Under the pieces are notes generated by a model that ran no database searches, had not been told where the DNA came from, and worked only from the letters and a program-made list of their open reading frames with translations. A stretch of 64,000 nt of DNA, from assembly GCF_001442625.1 (NCBI RefSeq), contig NZ_LMZQ01000002.1, positions 62,001 to 126,000 on the forward strand, given 5' to 3'. Positions 1-8,585 of the stretch are shown here, piece after piece. Every line of letters starts with the position of its first letter. Positions within the stretch are counted from its first letter, which is position 1. The DNA is from Pedobacter ginsenosidimutans (GTDB lineage Bacteria > Bacteroidota > Bacteroidia > Sphingobacteriales > Sphingobacteriaceae). A program made the position numbers and the translations under genes.

Positions 1-2
1 GC

Positions 3-1220
3 AATTCGATAACCGCATTTCGTAATAATCCGGCTCCGGCAGATGTACCGGAAATAAAAAGTTTTGCCCCCGTTACAGCCGCCACAGGTACTGTTGTAAC
101 CATTACCGGAACCAGTTTCGTCAAAGTATTAGAAGTTAGCTTCGGCGGGGTTAAAGCCACATCTTTTACAGTGGTTTCCCCAACCAAAATTACAGCAATT
201 GTAGGTAATGCAAAAAGCGGCAATGTGATCGTAAAAACCGAATCTGGAGAGGATTCGTTAGGTGGTTTCAGCTATGTGCCGGTGCCGGTAATTACGGCTT
301 TGGGTTCCACAACATTTCGTCAGGGTGAAAGTGTGCTGTTAAAAGCGAGTGCAGAGGGTGAAGGTTACAGCTATCAATGGTTGAGTAACGATAAGCCCAT
401 TTCCGGTCAGCTGCAGGCCGACTTTACGGCTACGAGTGGCGGTTTATATACAGTACAAATCAGTAAAGGTGGTATTACACAGGTTTCGGCCCCAATTACA
501 GTGAACACAATTGGTACAACCAACTTTCTGGTTTCCACAGTAAGTGCAACCTGTAAAGGCAGCGATAATGGTATAGTTAAAATTGCGGCTTCCGGTGGGT
601 TAAATTATACGGCTGTAATTACCGGAGGCGGATTAAATAAATCGTACCCTTTTACCGATAACCTGAGCATTACAAATCTGGCTGCAGGAAGTTACAATAT
701 TTGTATCACGGTAGCCGAAAGCGTTTATCAGCAATGCTATTCGGTTATCATTAATGAGCCTAAAGACCTGGCGGTATACCTTTCGGTAAATAACAGCAGT
801 AACCTGGTTACCTTAAGTTTAGATGGCGGCAGCAATTATAGCATTAATATTAATGGTAAGATTTCAAAAACCAGCAGCAGTTCTATCACCCTACCCCTTG
901 ATGAGGGCATTAATACCATTCAAGTATCTACCGATAAGCTATGCCAGGGCGTAATAGAAAAGAAAATCAGTGTATCAAACAAGCCGACAGTTTATCCAAA
1001 TCCTTTTGATGAGGAACTGAATATCATGATTGGGAACAAGGTGGTTAAAACAGCAAGCATCCGTATTTTTGATTCGTTTGGCAAACAGGTTTACAAACAA
1101 TTGATGAATAATGTTTCGGGTATTGTTTCACTTAAACTACCCGGCTTAAGTACTGGTGTTTATGTATTGAACCTCAATGCAGATGGTTCTGATTCAGTTT
1201 TTAAAATATTAAAACGATGA
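3..1220 (+). CDS. Type IX-secreted surface protein, 3' part, with IPT/TIG and T9SS sorting domain
   Basis: The reading frame is open to the left edge of the window, so the N-terminus is missing; a GTG at 171 is internal to the frame and is not the true start. About 405 residues are visible. Residues about 17-92 resemble an IPT/TIG immunoglobulin-like fold (I-x-S-F-A-P, G-T-V-V-T-I-T-G, V-x-F-G-G-V-K-A). A middle part of Ig/SprB-like beta modules follows. The last ~75 residues form a type A C-terminal sorting domain (YPNPF, RIFDSFGKQV, GVYVLNL, ending in KILKR). Proteins with this tail are normally exported by the Sec and type IX systems and anchored or released at the cell surface. The stop overlaps the start of the next lipoprotein gene by 4 bp, which suggests translational coupling and joint surface work. 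The ligand is unknown. Confidence 0.85.
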   Translation, partial: NSITAFRNNPAPADVPEIKSFAPVTAATGTVVTITGTSFVKVLEVSFGGVKATSFTVVSPTKITAIVGNAKSGNVIVKTESGEDSLGGFSYVPVPVITALGSTTFRQGESVLLKASAEGEGYSYQWLSNDKPISGQLQADFTATSGGLYTVQISKGGITQVSAPITVNTIGTTNFLVSTVSATCKGSDNGIVKIAASGGLNYTAVITGGGLNKSYPFTDNLSITNLAAGSYNICITVAESVYQQCYSVIINEPKDLAVYLSVNNSSNLVTLSLDGGSNYSININGKISKTSSSSITLPLDEGINTIQVSTDKLCQGVIEKKISVSNKPTVYPNPFDEELNIMIGNKVVKTASIRIFDSFGKQVYKQLMNNVSGIVSLKLPGLSTGVYVLNLNADGSDSVFKILKR

Positions 1221-1921
1221 GTAAGTATATTTATAGTATAATATTGTTATGTGTAGTGTTAATACAGGCCTGTGGTAAAAAAAGCCCGGTCGAAGAGCCT
1301 GGCACCCCGCTTCCACCTGGTCAGGCAGTATTAACTTTTCCTGAAAAGAACTCAGCCTGTACTACCAGCGATATACTCTCTGATGAGAAGAGTAGTATTG
1401 TTTTCAGGTGGCAGGCTTCAGCCAATGCCGATAGCTATTTAATTGGTATTACAAACCTTTTAACCCAAACCACACATTATAAAAAAACAGAAGGTGTTCA
1501 GCTTAAAGATACCCTGCTCAGAAATACGCCATATGCCTGGTTTGTCATTTCAAAATCTAAGGCGCTTGCCGATACAGCCAAAAGCGAACTTTGGAAATTT
1601 TACAATGCTGGGCCCGGTACAATAGTGTATGCGCCATTTCCGGCCGAAATCATTTCACCAGCATTAAATCAAACTGTCAATGCGATAGGAGGTACTGTAA
1701 ACCTGGTATGGAAGGGCAGCAGTATTGAGCAAACGATTAAAAATTACGACCTATATTTTGGAACTACAAATACCCCGGCACTTTTCAAAACAAGTATTAC
1801 AGATATGTTTGCCAAAGATATTGCCGTAACGCCCGGTACAACCTATTACTGGAAAATTATTACAAATGACCAGACAGGTAATACTTCCGATTCTGGCTTG
1901 TATACATTTAAGGTGAATTAG
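1217..1921 (+). CDS. Lipoprotein with two fibronectin III-like repeats
   Basis: This 234-residue protein starts with a short hydrophobic signal ending in a lipobox (LIQAC, Cys19), so it should be a lipidated envelope protein. Two repeats of about 90 residues, roughly 38-125 and 140-234, share a pattern of F-R-W or L-V-W, then Y-L-I-G or Y-D-L-Y-F-G, then a closing Y-A-W-F-V or Y-Y-W-K-I strand. That is typical of FN3-like folds in Bacteroidetes surface proteins. The ATG overlaps the upstream stop as ATGA, so it is translated together with the type IX-secreted protein and may be its partner. No catalytic motif is visible. Function unknown. Confidence 0.8.
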   Translation: MSKYIYSIILLCVVLIQACGKKSPVEEPGTPLPPGQAVLTFPEKNSACTTSDILSDEKSSIVFRWQASANADSYLIGITNLLTQTTHYKKTEGVQLKDTLLRNTPYAWFVISKSKALADTAKSELWKFYNAGPGTIVYAPFPAEIISPALNQTVNAIGGTVNLVWKGSSIEQTIKNYDLYFGTTNTPALFKTSITDMFAKDIAVTPGTTYYWKIITNDQTGNTSDSGLYTFKVN

Positions 1922-1931
1922 TTTAAAGGTC

Positions 1932-2184
1932 CTAAGCTCTAAAGTTATCAGTATCCGGCTTAAGGTTACCTTTGCTGAAGAATTTCCAATGCTCAATGAA
2001 CTTAGAGAAATCCCCAATGTTATTGATGGACAGAGCTAAGCAGTGTAGAATATTGTTCTGGAAGATTCTCGTAGGTTCCAAGAATAAGTTTGTCTTTGAT
2101 AATAACGAAGCCGTCTAATACAGTACTGTTTTTATCAAGGGTGACAATTTTCCCCTTCAGGGCCCAGGTTCCGGATTTTCTCAT
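1932..2184 (-). pseudogene. Frameshifted remnant, N-terminal strand like amidohydrolases
   Basis: On the minus strand an ATG at 2184 opens a 54-codon frame ending at 2020. Its residues (ALKGKIVTLDKNSTVLDG, then VIIKDKLILG) resemble the first beta strands of the amidohydrolase superfamily composite domain. No HxH metal site follows. A second frame runs directly on (NNIGDFSKFIEHWKFF and onward to a stop at 1932), as if one frameshift separates two halves of a coding tract. The fragment lies in a 650-bp stretch without an intact gene. I read it as a decayed gene, but the family assignment rests on a short segment. The rest of the gap (2185-2520) shows no feature. Confidence 0.35.
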
Positions 2185-2520
2185 TTTTTGTAGCGTTTGT
2201 TTTTTAGTTCAGGTTCACTCTTATGAATAAGGTATTATACCGGTCTATTGCTAAGGCTTTTACCGGAGGTTGTTTAGCGTATTTGGGTGTTTGGTTTTTA
2301 TAAAAATATGCCTAAATATCCATCATCGCAATACCTGTTATTGAGTATTAGCCAGATAACTTTATTTATATTTTTTTCGTGGATACCGATGTCATTTTCA
2401 TGATTTTATCTTGGCTTATTGAAGCCTGTCATGGTAGTTTTTCAAAAATCTTTAACAACTTTTGCTGCATTGTTAAAATCTCTTTTTCCAGATGCAGAAT
2501 TTGATCCTTTTAATTTCACA

Positions 2521-2546
2521 AAAAAAAAGCTGCCCAAAAGGACAGC
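2521..2546 (-). terminator. Intrinsic terminator after the GIN-domain gene
   Basis: Read on the minus strand, GCTGTCC, a TTTT loop and GGGCAGC form a 7-bp stem with one G-T pair, followed directly by eight T residues. It lies 26 bp past the stop of the GIN-domain gene. Confidence 0.85.
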
Positions 2547-2571
2547 TCTGATTGATCTTAAAAGAAGTTTT

Positions 2572-3183
2572 CTATTTTGCTAAAACCATTGCGTTTTGCT
2601 CTGCTTCCATGATTGCTTGAGAAGCATATGATGCTGATTTAAGACTGGCAAAGTCAGCTAATTTTACATTTTTCATGTTGCTTGCAATCATTGTACTTTC
2701 ACCAGCAGTACCATTTAATTTTAATACCGCATCTTCCTTAACGATAGTATATAAACTGCCTGCTGTTGTTTTGATTTTCGCTGTAGCACTTTGGCTCAAA
2801 AATAACTGAAGGTATTTAACATCGAAATTATTGCTGGTTACCACAACCGATTGACCATAAGCTTCGATTCTTTCTAAATCTTTCACGGTAATGTTTAGTG
2901 TTACCTGACTTGTTTCCAATGAATTGATGAATAAGGTTTTTCCATCAGTTGATACTGAGGTTTTTGTAGCATCATAGTTGCGGGTACCTTCTACATTTTG
3001 CTTGTCGCCTTGTGTTAAAATGATTTTAACATTCCCGCTTACCCAGATCCTGTTGAATTTTGATAATGAAGAAGTTTTTGTTTCTGCTTTAACTGGCTCA
3101 GCGGCAAAAGTTACCATGGCTGATGAAGTTAATACTACTGCTGTTAATGCTGCTGCGAATATTGTTTTTGCTAAAGTTTTCAT
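2572..3183 (-). CDS. GIN-domain (DUF2807) exported protein
   Basis: This 203-residue protein has a signal peptide (positive MKTLAK start, hydrophobic stretch, cleavage near TFAA-EP at residues 26-29). The rest matches the head GIN domain family: a phi-x-x-I-x-V-S-G-N-V-K-I-I-L-T-Q-G start (about residues 43-62) followed by regular beta strands, probably a right-handed beta-helix-like fold. Such proteins are abundant in Bacteroidetes and are presumed periplasmic or surface adhesins, but no reaction is known. The gene stands alone, has its own terminator and is preceded by a striking operator-like region at 3260-3320, so its expression is probably switched by a LytTR-type regulator. That link is inferred. 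Confidence 0.8.
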   Translation of the reverse strand: MKTLAKTIFAAALTAVVLTSSAMVTFAAEPVKAETKTSSLSKFNRIWVSGNVKIILTQGDKQNVEGTRNYDATKTSVSTDGKTLFINSLETSQVTLNITVKDLERIEAYGQSVVVTSNNFDVKYLQLFLSQSATAKIKTTAGSLYTIVKEDAVLKLNGTAGESTMIASNMKNVKLADFASLKSASYASQAIMEAEQNAMVLAK

Positions 3184-3259
3184 ATCGTTTATATTTTAGG
3201 TTTTTGCTATTGTTTTGTTATTAAGACGCAACGGGCCACCAAACGTTGCAGGCAAAAAC

Positions 3260-3320
3260 CTGGTATTATACCAGCGTTGGTAACCGCTAGACCAACGCCT
3301 GTAATTTCTAGACGAACGGT
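3260..3320 (-). promoter_or_regulatory. Putative LytTR-type operator upstream of the GIN-domain gene
   Basis: The 314-bp divergent gap 3184-3497 holds a dense set of repeats. There is a perfect 15-nt palindrome CTGGTATTATACCAG (3260-3274), an inverted pair GCGTTGG/CCAACGC (3274-3280 and 3292-3298), and a direct repeat ctagaccaacg/ctagacgaacg (3287-3297 and 3308-3318) with a 21-bp period. On the minus strand the last pair reads ACCGTTCG, 13 bp, GGCGTTGG. That is the same geometry as known LytTR sites (two 8-9 bp half-sites with about 13 bp between). It lies about 80-135 bp upstream of the start codon. Confidence 0.5.
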
Positions 3321-3497
3321 CAGGGTGATTTCCTGCTTCCCACCTCATTCATAGATAACACCGTAATCATCAATGGATGAATTTTGATTAGATTCAGGAC
3401 AAGACATGGCCCTCAAATGAAAGGTATTTCTCCAGTTACTGATTTTAGTGGTTTATATTGTATGTTGTATTTTTTATTTTTCCGCTATATTTAGAAT

Positions 3498-4649
3498 ATG
3501 ATATTATGGAACCGGAAAGCACTGTTGATTATCGGCTGTGCTTTATTTTTGCTATCTCCAGATGAAGTTGATGCCCAACTTTTACAAAAGTCTTCGCAAG
3601 CCATTAATACAAAGAAAAACCTGAGCTATACCGATATCGTTCAGACCAAGTTTTCTTTTCAGGAGGATTTTTATGCAGACACCCTTAGTTCGGCTATTTT
3701 GCCAGGCAAGTCTGAACCCATATCAACCGGACAGTTTCTTTTAACAGGAAAAAATATTTCTTACGCTTTTGACGGAAACAGAATGATTACGCTACATCTC
3801 ACAGATAGTACCTATGCTGTTCAAAAGGAAAGTGTATCTGGCCAAGACACCAGAACGTTACTCTACTGGGCGATGGAGATGCAAAAACTATCTAAATTAT
3901 CCGAAAATAAAATAGTCCAGCTCGCCGATACGATTATTAACGATATCTCTTTTGCCAATATCCGCATTACGGTAACAGATACCGTTGAGCAAAACCAGCG
4001 CAGTTACAACATCAGTAGTTTTATAATCGACAAGGAAAATTATCTTCCAGTTAAAATTATCCGCCAATTTAAGGGGCTTGGAAATGACGGAACCAGTTTT
4101 GGCCTGGTTGAAATCCATAACTACAGTGAATATAAAATTAACCAGAATAAATTCCCAGACTTATCTAATGCAACCATTCCGGCTTACTTCAGTTTACCAG
4201 TAAAAAGACAACCAGTTAAGTTTCTTGAAAATGGTACGCCAGCACCATTTCTAAAAGCTTACGACAAGAAAGGTAATCTTCTTGACACATCGTTTCTGAA
4301 AGGAAAAATGGTCTTGATTAATTTTAGTTTAATTGGCTGCCCCCACTGTGTTGGTGCTGCGCAAATGCTAAATAGGCTACAGGAAAAATTTAAAGGCAGG
4401 AATCTTCTCATATTGAATATATACCCTATTGACCCCTTTGAAGCTATTGTTAAGTTCGACATTAAAGAGCAAGTTCTCAGCCCAAGCTACACCTCTGATA
4501 GGAGCGTGGTGAAATCTTTCCCCCTTGATGGTTATCCATCGTTTTATTTAATTGATATGCAGGGCAAGATTGCCCAATCCTATAACGGCTATTACAAAGC
4601 GCTAGAGCAGGAATTAGAAGAGAAAATAGAAACCTATCTATCGAGATAA
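3498..4649 (+). CDS. TlpA-like thioredoxin-fold protein, CPHC active site
   Basis: The protein has 383 residues with a signal peptide (cleavage near residue 26, VDAQ). Residues about 40-240 form a region without a recognised motif, resembling the beta-rich N-terminal parts of Bacteroidetes envelope thiol proteins. Residues about 243-383 form a TlpA/AhpC-type thioredoxin domain with the redox motif CPHC at 281-284 and the cis-proline segment DGYPSFYLID. It probably acts in the periplasm as a disulfide reductase or isomerase. A CPHC centre is closer to DsbA-type chemistry than the WCxPC centre of the second TlpA gene at 6677. It is convergent with a LytTR two-component operon. Substrate unknown. 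Confidence 0.8.
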   Translation: MILWNRKALLIIGCALFLLSPDEVDAQLLQKSSQAINTKKNLSYTDIVQTKFSFQEDFYADTLSSAILPGKSEPISTGQFLLTGKNISYAFDGNRMITLHLTDSTYAVQKESVSGQDTRTLLYWAMEMQKLSKLSENKIVQLADTIINDISFANIRITVTDTVEQNQRSYNISSFIIDKENYLPVKIIRQFKGLGNDGTSFGLVEIHNYSEYKINQNKFPDLSNATIPAYFSLPVKRQPVKFLENGTPAPFLKAYDKKGNLLDTSFLKGKMVLINFSLIGCPHCVGAAQMLNRLQEKFKGRNLLILNIYPIDPFEAIVKFDIKEQVLSPSYTSDRSVVKSFPLDGYPSFYLIDMQGKIAQSYNGYYKALEQELEEKIETYLSR

Positions 4650-4759
4650 CCCATAAAAAGTTTAAATCAAGTACCTTCCCCAAATTATTGATTTAGTATT
4701 CCTGTAAGTTAACGCGATCTACATGCGCTGCTTACAGAGATCAAAAAAACAATCAACCT

Positions 4760-5434
4760 CTAATTGATCAGGGATAAATTTGATCTATAAAAGCTCCCGA
4801 CAGGAAGCCATTCTTCTCCAATCTGTATTTTAGATTTTCCAACAGCTTCAATCCGGTCCTTATTGACCAGATAAGACCTATGAATCCTTATAAATAACTC
4901 ACCTGATAAAATCTCTTCAAGGTTTTTCATCGTCATGTGGGTTAAAAACCTGTCAGTTTTAGTTTGAAGCAAGATATAATCCTTAACAGACTGAGCATAC
5001 AAAATATCGCGGTGAAAAACTTTTAGCAATTTTCCCGACACCTTAAAATAGGAATAGTCCTTTTGCTCCAAAGGAATAGTTAAGGTAGATTTAAAGAGTT
5101 TATTAAGACTTTTCTGAAAGCGCTCAGTTGTTATCGGCTTTAAAAGATAATCTACGGCGTCAAGCTCATAGCTCATCACCGCAAATTCAGAATATGCCGT
5201 AGTAAAAATAACTGCAGGGGGATTTTTTAGGGATTTAAGAAAATCGATACCATTTAAAGCAGGCATTTTTACATCCAGGAACATCAGGTCTATTTTCTGT
5301 TGGTGCGAAACTTCAAACGCCTCAAAAGCCGTACTGCATTTGCCCACCAGAGATAAACCTTCATGAGCTTTTACATAGTCCTCCAGGATCTGCTGAGCTA
5401 AAGGCTCATCATCGACGATTAAACAATTGATCAT
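4760..5434 (-). CDS. LytTR-family response regulator
   Basis: This 224-residue protein has an N-terminal receiver domain (acidic pocket DDE at 8-10, phospho-acceptor Asp54 in MFLDVKMP, Lys99 in YLLKP) and a C-terminal LytTR DNA-binding domain from about residue 125 (YFKVSGKLLKV, IRIHRSYLVN). It should be phosphorylated by the kinase encoded immediately upstream, whose gene it overlaps by 4 bp (ATGA). LytTR proteins bind two half-sites about 21 bp apart; a candidate lies at 6546-6574 in the promoter region of its own operon. Family assignment is firm; the signal and regulon are not known. Confidence 0.92.
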   Translation of the reverse strand: MINCLIVDDEPLAQQILEDYVKAHEGLSLVGKCSTAFEAFEVSHQQKIDLMFLDVKMPALNGIDFLKSLKNPPAVIFTTAYSEFAVMSYELDAVDYLLKPITTERFQKSLNKLFKSTLTIPLEQKDYSYFKVSGKLLKVFHRDILYAQSVKDYILLQTKTDRFLTHMTMKNLEEILSGELFIRIHRSYLVNKDRIEAVGKSKIQIGEEWLPVGSFYRSNLSLIN

Positions 5435-6504
5435 TTCATTTTCAGGGTTAGCGAAACTTCATGGATTATTCCATCACTGCATATTTCCAGGCTATGTTTA
5501 CCGGGATATAGAATTTCCAGTCTTTTCTTAACGTTGATCAGTCCGATTCCTCCGGTTTTGCACCTGGTTTTGGAAATGCTATTTTTAACCTCCATCGTTA
5601 GCTCCTGCTCGAGGCTATGGATGACAATATTTACAAAACCTGCCCCTTCTTCCTCCTGTATTCCATGCTTAAAAGCATTTTCAACAAAGGGCAATAAAAG
5701 CAGCGGACTTATCTCGCTACTGCTATCAATGCCCTGCATCTCAAAGCCAATTGATATCTTTGGCCGATACCGAATGGTTTCTACTTCTACGTAGTTCCGG
5801 ATAAAATTAACTTCATCTTTTAGCGGCACCAATTTTTCTTCGGCATTATACAAAATATACCGCATCATTTCCGCCAGCCTTGAAACAAGAGGTGCTGTTT
5901 CATCTGCTTTTTGCAAGGCAAAGCTATAGATATTGTTTAAGGTATTAAAAAAGAAATGAGGCTGCAACTGAGCTTTCAGATAAGTTAATTCAGAAACCAA
6001 TTGCTGTTCTCTCAATGTTCTCAACTGTTCATTCTGTTTGGCCGAGTTTATAAAATAAGCTAAATAAGCAACCCCAAAAAACTGCGTCATCATATAGGAC
6101 ACTGTGAAGCCCAGTCTTTTGAGATGATACCATTTAAGTGCATTGGTCCTGATTTGCGCAGAGAGAAAATCAAGTTTTGAAACCAATAGGTAAGTTGCTT
6201 TTTTGAAGAAGAAATACATCAGCATAAAAGCAAGAATAAGGCCAACAAAAGCCCATATCTTATCAATGAGGAGGCATTTCTGCAGAAATCTGTAAAATAT
6301 AAAAAATGCAATTAAATTAAATGTGCCGTACACGAGTCCAAATTCTAGATCCTCGTAAGAGATACCGAATTGCCCTTTTTCCCATAAATTATACTCAAAA
6401 CTAGAGAGTAGGCCCGTTACATAAAAATACAGCAGAAAAAAACCGATTTCTATTTTAGCATATCTTGAAATTTTGAAATTGAGCGATTTTGACACGAGGG
6501 ACAA
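5431..6504 (-). CDS. LytS/YehU-type sensor histidine kinase
   Basis: The protein has 357 residues. The N-terminal ~155 residues contain about four hydrophobic membrane segments (near 19-37, 57-75, 83-107 and 135-153). A short coiled linker follows, then the His_kinase domain with the phospho-acceptor in LKAQLQPHFFFNTLNN (His183), and an HATPase domain (PFVENAFKHG, GGIGLINVKKRLEILY). This architecture is typical of the kinases that pair with LytTR regulators in Bacteroidetes. It lacks a periplasmic sensor domain, so it probably senses something in or near the membrane. It overlaps its regulator gene by 4 bp and diverges from a TlpA-like gene at 6677. Confidence 0.92.
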   Translation of the reverse strand: MSLVSKSLNFKISRYAKIEIGFFLLYFYVTGLLSSFEYNLWEKGQFGISYEDLEFGLVYGTFNLIAFFIFYRFLQKCLLIDKIWAFVGLILAFMLMYFFFKKATYLLVSKLDFLSAQIRTNALKWYHLKRLGFTVSYMMTQFFGVAYLAYFINSAKQNEQLRTLREQQLVSELTYLKAQLQPHFFFNTLNNIYSFALQKADETAPLVSRLAEMMRYILYNAEEKLVPLKDEVNFIRNYVEVETIRYRPKISIGFEMQGIDSSSEISPLLLLPFVENAFKHGIQEEEGAGFVNIVIHSLEQELTMEVKNSISKTRCKTGGIGLINVKKRLEILYPGKHSLEICSDGIIHEVSLTLKMK

Positions 6505-6545
6505 GATAAAAATTTATCAGATAACTAGTTCTTGCATTTATTGGG

Positions 6546-6574
6546 TTTTCGACAAAAAGCGCGTTTTTTTCGAC
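6546..6574. promoter_or_regulatory. Direct repeat TTTTCGAC with 21-bp period, candidate LytTR operator
   Basis: TTTTCGAC occurs at 6546-6553 and 6567-6574, both followed by an A-rich tail, so the period is exactly 21 bp. A related inverted copy (GGTCGAATTTTT) starts at 6597. The repeats lie in the 172-bp divergent region between the kinase gene and the TlpA-like gene, where an autoregulatory LytTR site would be expected. Confidence 0.45.
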
Positions 6575-6676
6575 TAAAAAATCCTTTTTAAAATTGGTCG
6601 AATTTTTAATCGTGTTCATCCAAATAAAAAAAAGGGATGCCCGTTAAATGATATTTTTGGACATAAAAATTAAGTT

Positions 6677-7762
6677 ATGACCTACGCCAAAACAATAAAA
6701 CTACAGCTGATCTTTCTGGTTTTCTCCAGCTCATCGATGGCACAAACCCTACATGTTTCGGGCAATGTACAAGGTATTCAAGAAGGAAGCTGGATATATA
6801 TTAGCCGTTCCGCTCAGGAGAAAGCACTGGATTCTGCTCAAGTAACCGGGAGTAAGTTCAATCTGTCTGCAAAAACAGATAAAAGTATTGCGCAGCTGAT
6901 TATCTATACCCAAGGCTATAAAAACTACGTATTTTTCTGGGCGGAACAGCATACTCACCTGGTATTAAAGAACGGCGAGTTTAAAAAGGCGGTAATCACA
7001 GGTTCAAAAACGCAGGCGGAAAGGGATAAGTATTTAAAACGACTGGAGCCAAACAGTAGATTGCAGGACAGCCTGTCCAGGTTACTACGTGAATCTAAAG
7101 ATGATGTAGAAAAAAAAGCGCTCCGACAAAATATCCGATCAGCAAAAGACCAGGAAGAGCAGATGAAGATTGCCTATGTTCAAAATAACCCAGGATCGTT
7201 AATAAGTGCCTATACTTTAAGTATCTATGCTTCAACCTGGGATAGAGAAAGAGTAAGCTCGCTATACCTGAACCTAACTCCGGAGATAAAAAATTCGGAT
7301 TACGGAAAAACCATACAAAATTTTATCCGCCTGAATAAAGAAATAAAGATAGGTGGCCTGTTTGCAGATTTTGAGCAGACCAATACCAATGGCAAAAAAA
7401 TCAGACTTTCGGACTTCAAAGGAAAATATGTATTACTTGATTTTTGGGGCTCCTGGTGCCTTCCCTGTAGGGAAGAAAGCCCAAACCTGGTCAAAGTTTA
7501 TAAAGCCTACAAGAATAAGGGCCTTCAAATTCTGGGTGTAGCGGCAGATGACAATAAGCAAAACTGGCTTAATGCCGTTAAAGAAGACGGAATGACCTGG
7601 GAGAATGTCTGCGATCTTAAAGGCGACAAAAATGAAGCCACACTCATCTATGGCATCAATGCTTATCCAACAAATTACCTGATCAATGACAAAGGTATCA
7701 TCATAGCGAAAAACCTAAGGGGAGAAATGCTTGAAAAAAAACTTGCAGAGCTCTTGCCTTAG
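6677..7762 (+). CDS. TlpA-family thiol-disulfide oxidoreductase with DUF4369-like N-terminal domain
   Basis: This protein has 361 residues with a signal peptide (cleavage near SSMAQ, residue 23). Residues 24-110 look like a DUF4369 beta-sandwich (VSGNVQGIQEGSWIYI, LVLKNGEF). A helical linker with charged coiled-coil character follows (about 112-170). The thioredoxin domain starts near 228 and carries the motif FWGSWCLPCREESP, with Cys261 and Cys264, and a cis-proline in NAYPTNYLI. It is a periplasmic thiol reductase of the TlpA/ResA type. It diverges from the LytTR kinase operon and probably shares its control region. Bacteroidetes often hold many paralogues, so the substrate cannot be told from sequence. 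Confidence 0.88.
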   Translation: MTYAKTIKLQLIFLVFSSSSMAQTLHVSGNVQGIQEGSWIYISRSAQEKALDSAQVTGSKFNLSAKTDKSIAQLIIYTQGYKNYVFFWAEQHTHLVLKNGEFKKAVITGSKTQAERDKYLKRLEPNSRLQDSLSRLLRESKDDVEKKALRQNIRSAKDQEEQMKIAYVQNNPGSLISAYTLSIYASTWDRERVSSLYLNLTPEIKNSDYGKTIQNFIRLNKEIKIGGLFADFEQTNTNGKKIRLSDFKGKYVLLDFWGSWCLPCREESPNLVKVYKAYKNKGLQILGVAADDNKQNWLNAVKEDGMTWENVCDLKGDKNEATLIYGINAYPTNYLINDKGIIIAKNLRGEMLEKKLAELLP

Positions 7763-7828
7763 CTTGAAGATATGATAACAGGTTGATGTAACGAATATAG
7801 AAGATAAACATGGGGAATAGTGCAAGTA

Positions 7829-8575
7829 CTATGCAATATTTTCAAGGTACCTTAATACCTCTTCTTTTTTTCTGCTCGAAACCAATATGTTTTCTTTGTT
7901 TTCCATTTGTAAATACCCTTCGCGATAATATTTTTTAACGTATTTAAAATTAACCAGAAACGATTGGTGGCACCTTAAAAAACCAAAGGGTGTAAGCAAA
8001 CTTTCATATTCCTTTAATCCTTTCGAAACCAGAATCTCGCTGTTATCATTTAAATAAAATGTGGTGTAACCCTTATCACTTTTACAGTACATAATATCTT
8101 CAATGGCTACTACCTCGATATATTCCAGGCTTTTTAAGGCAATTCGCTTAGCGGCAGCTACGCCCTGGGCAAGGTAATGTTCTTTGGCAATGGCAAGCTG
8201 TTGCTGCCCTAAAGTTTCCTGCTCACGGTGATGATAACATTTGTTTAAATGCATGGTTAATGTTACCTCATCAATGGGTTTAAGTAAATACCCAAAGGCA
8301 CCTAAATTAAGTGCCTGTATGGCATACTGATCGTAAGCGGTGAGAAAAATAACCTGGAAATCGGTAACACCGATTTCATCAAACAGGTGGAAACTATCGC
8401 CATCCTTTAAACGGATATCGGCCAGAATAATATCGGGTTTTAATGTCAGAATTTCTTGTTTTGCGATTGCAATTTCTCCGGCAAAGCCTACAACTTCGAG
8501 GTAGTCGATTTTTTTAACAATTTGTAAGATGTGCTGTAAAATCCGGATCTCATCTTCTAAAATATAAAGTTTCAT
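7829..8575 (-). CDS. LytTR-family response regulator
   Basis: The protein has 248 residues: a receiver domain (ED at 7-8, phospho-Asp53 in ILADIRLKDG, Lys99 in YLLKP), a helical linker (HHREQETLGQQQLAIAKEH) and a LytTR DNA-binding domain from about 140 (RIALKSLEYIEVVAIEDI, FLRCHQSFLVN). It lies 10 bp after the TPR-kinase gene, so the two form an operon. The kinase start is 580 bp from the first RiPP precursor, in divergent orientation. Control of that cluster by this pair is possible but not shown by the sequence. Confidence 0.92.
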   Translation of the reverse strand: MKLYILEDEIRILQHILQIVKKIDYLEVVGFAGEIAIAKQEILTLKPDIILADIRLKDGDSFHLFDEIGVTDFQVIFLTAYDQYAIQALNLGAFGYLLKPIDEVTLTMHLNKCYHHREQETLGQQQLAIAKEHYLAQGVAAAKRIALKSLEYIEVVAIEDIMYCKSDKGYTTFYLNDNSEILVSKGLKEYESLLTPFGFLRCHQSFLVNFKYVKKYYREGYLQMENKENILVSSRKKEEVLRYLENIA

Positions 8576-8585
8576 AACATCTTAT

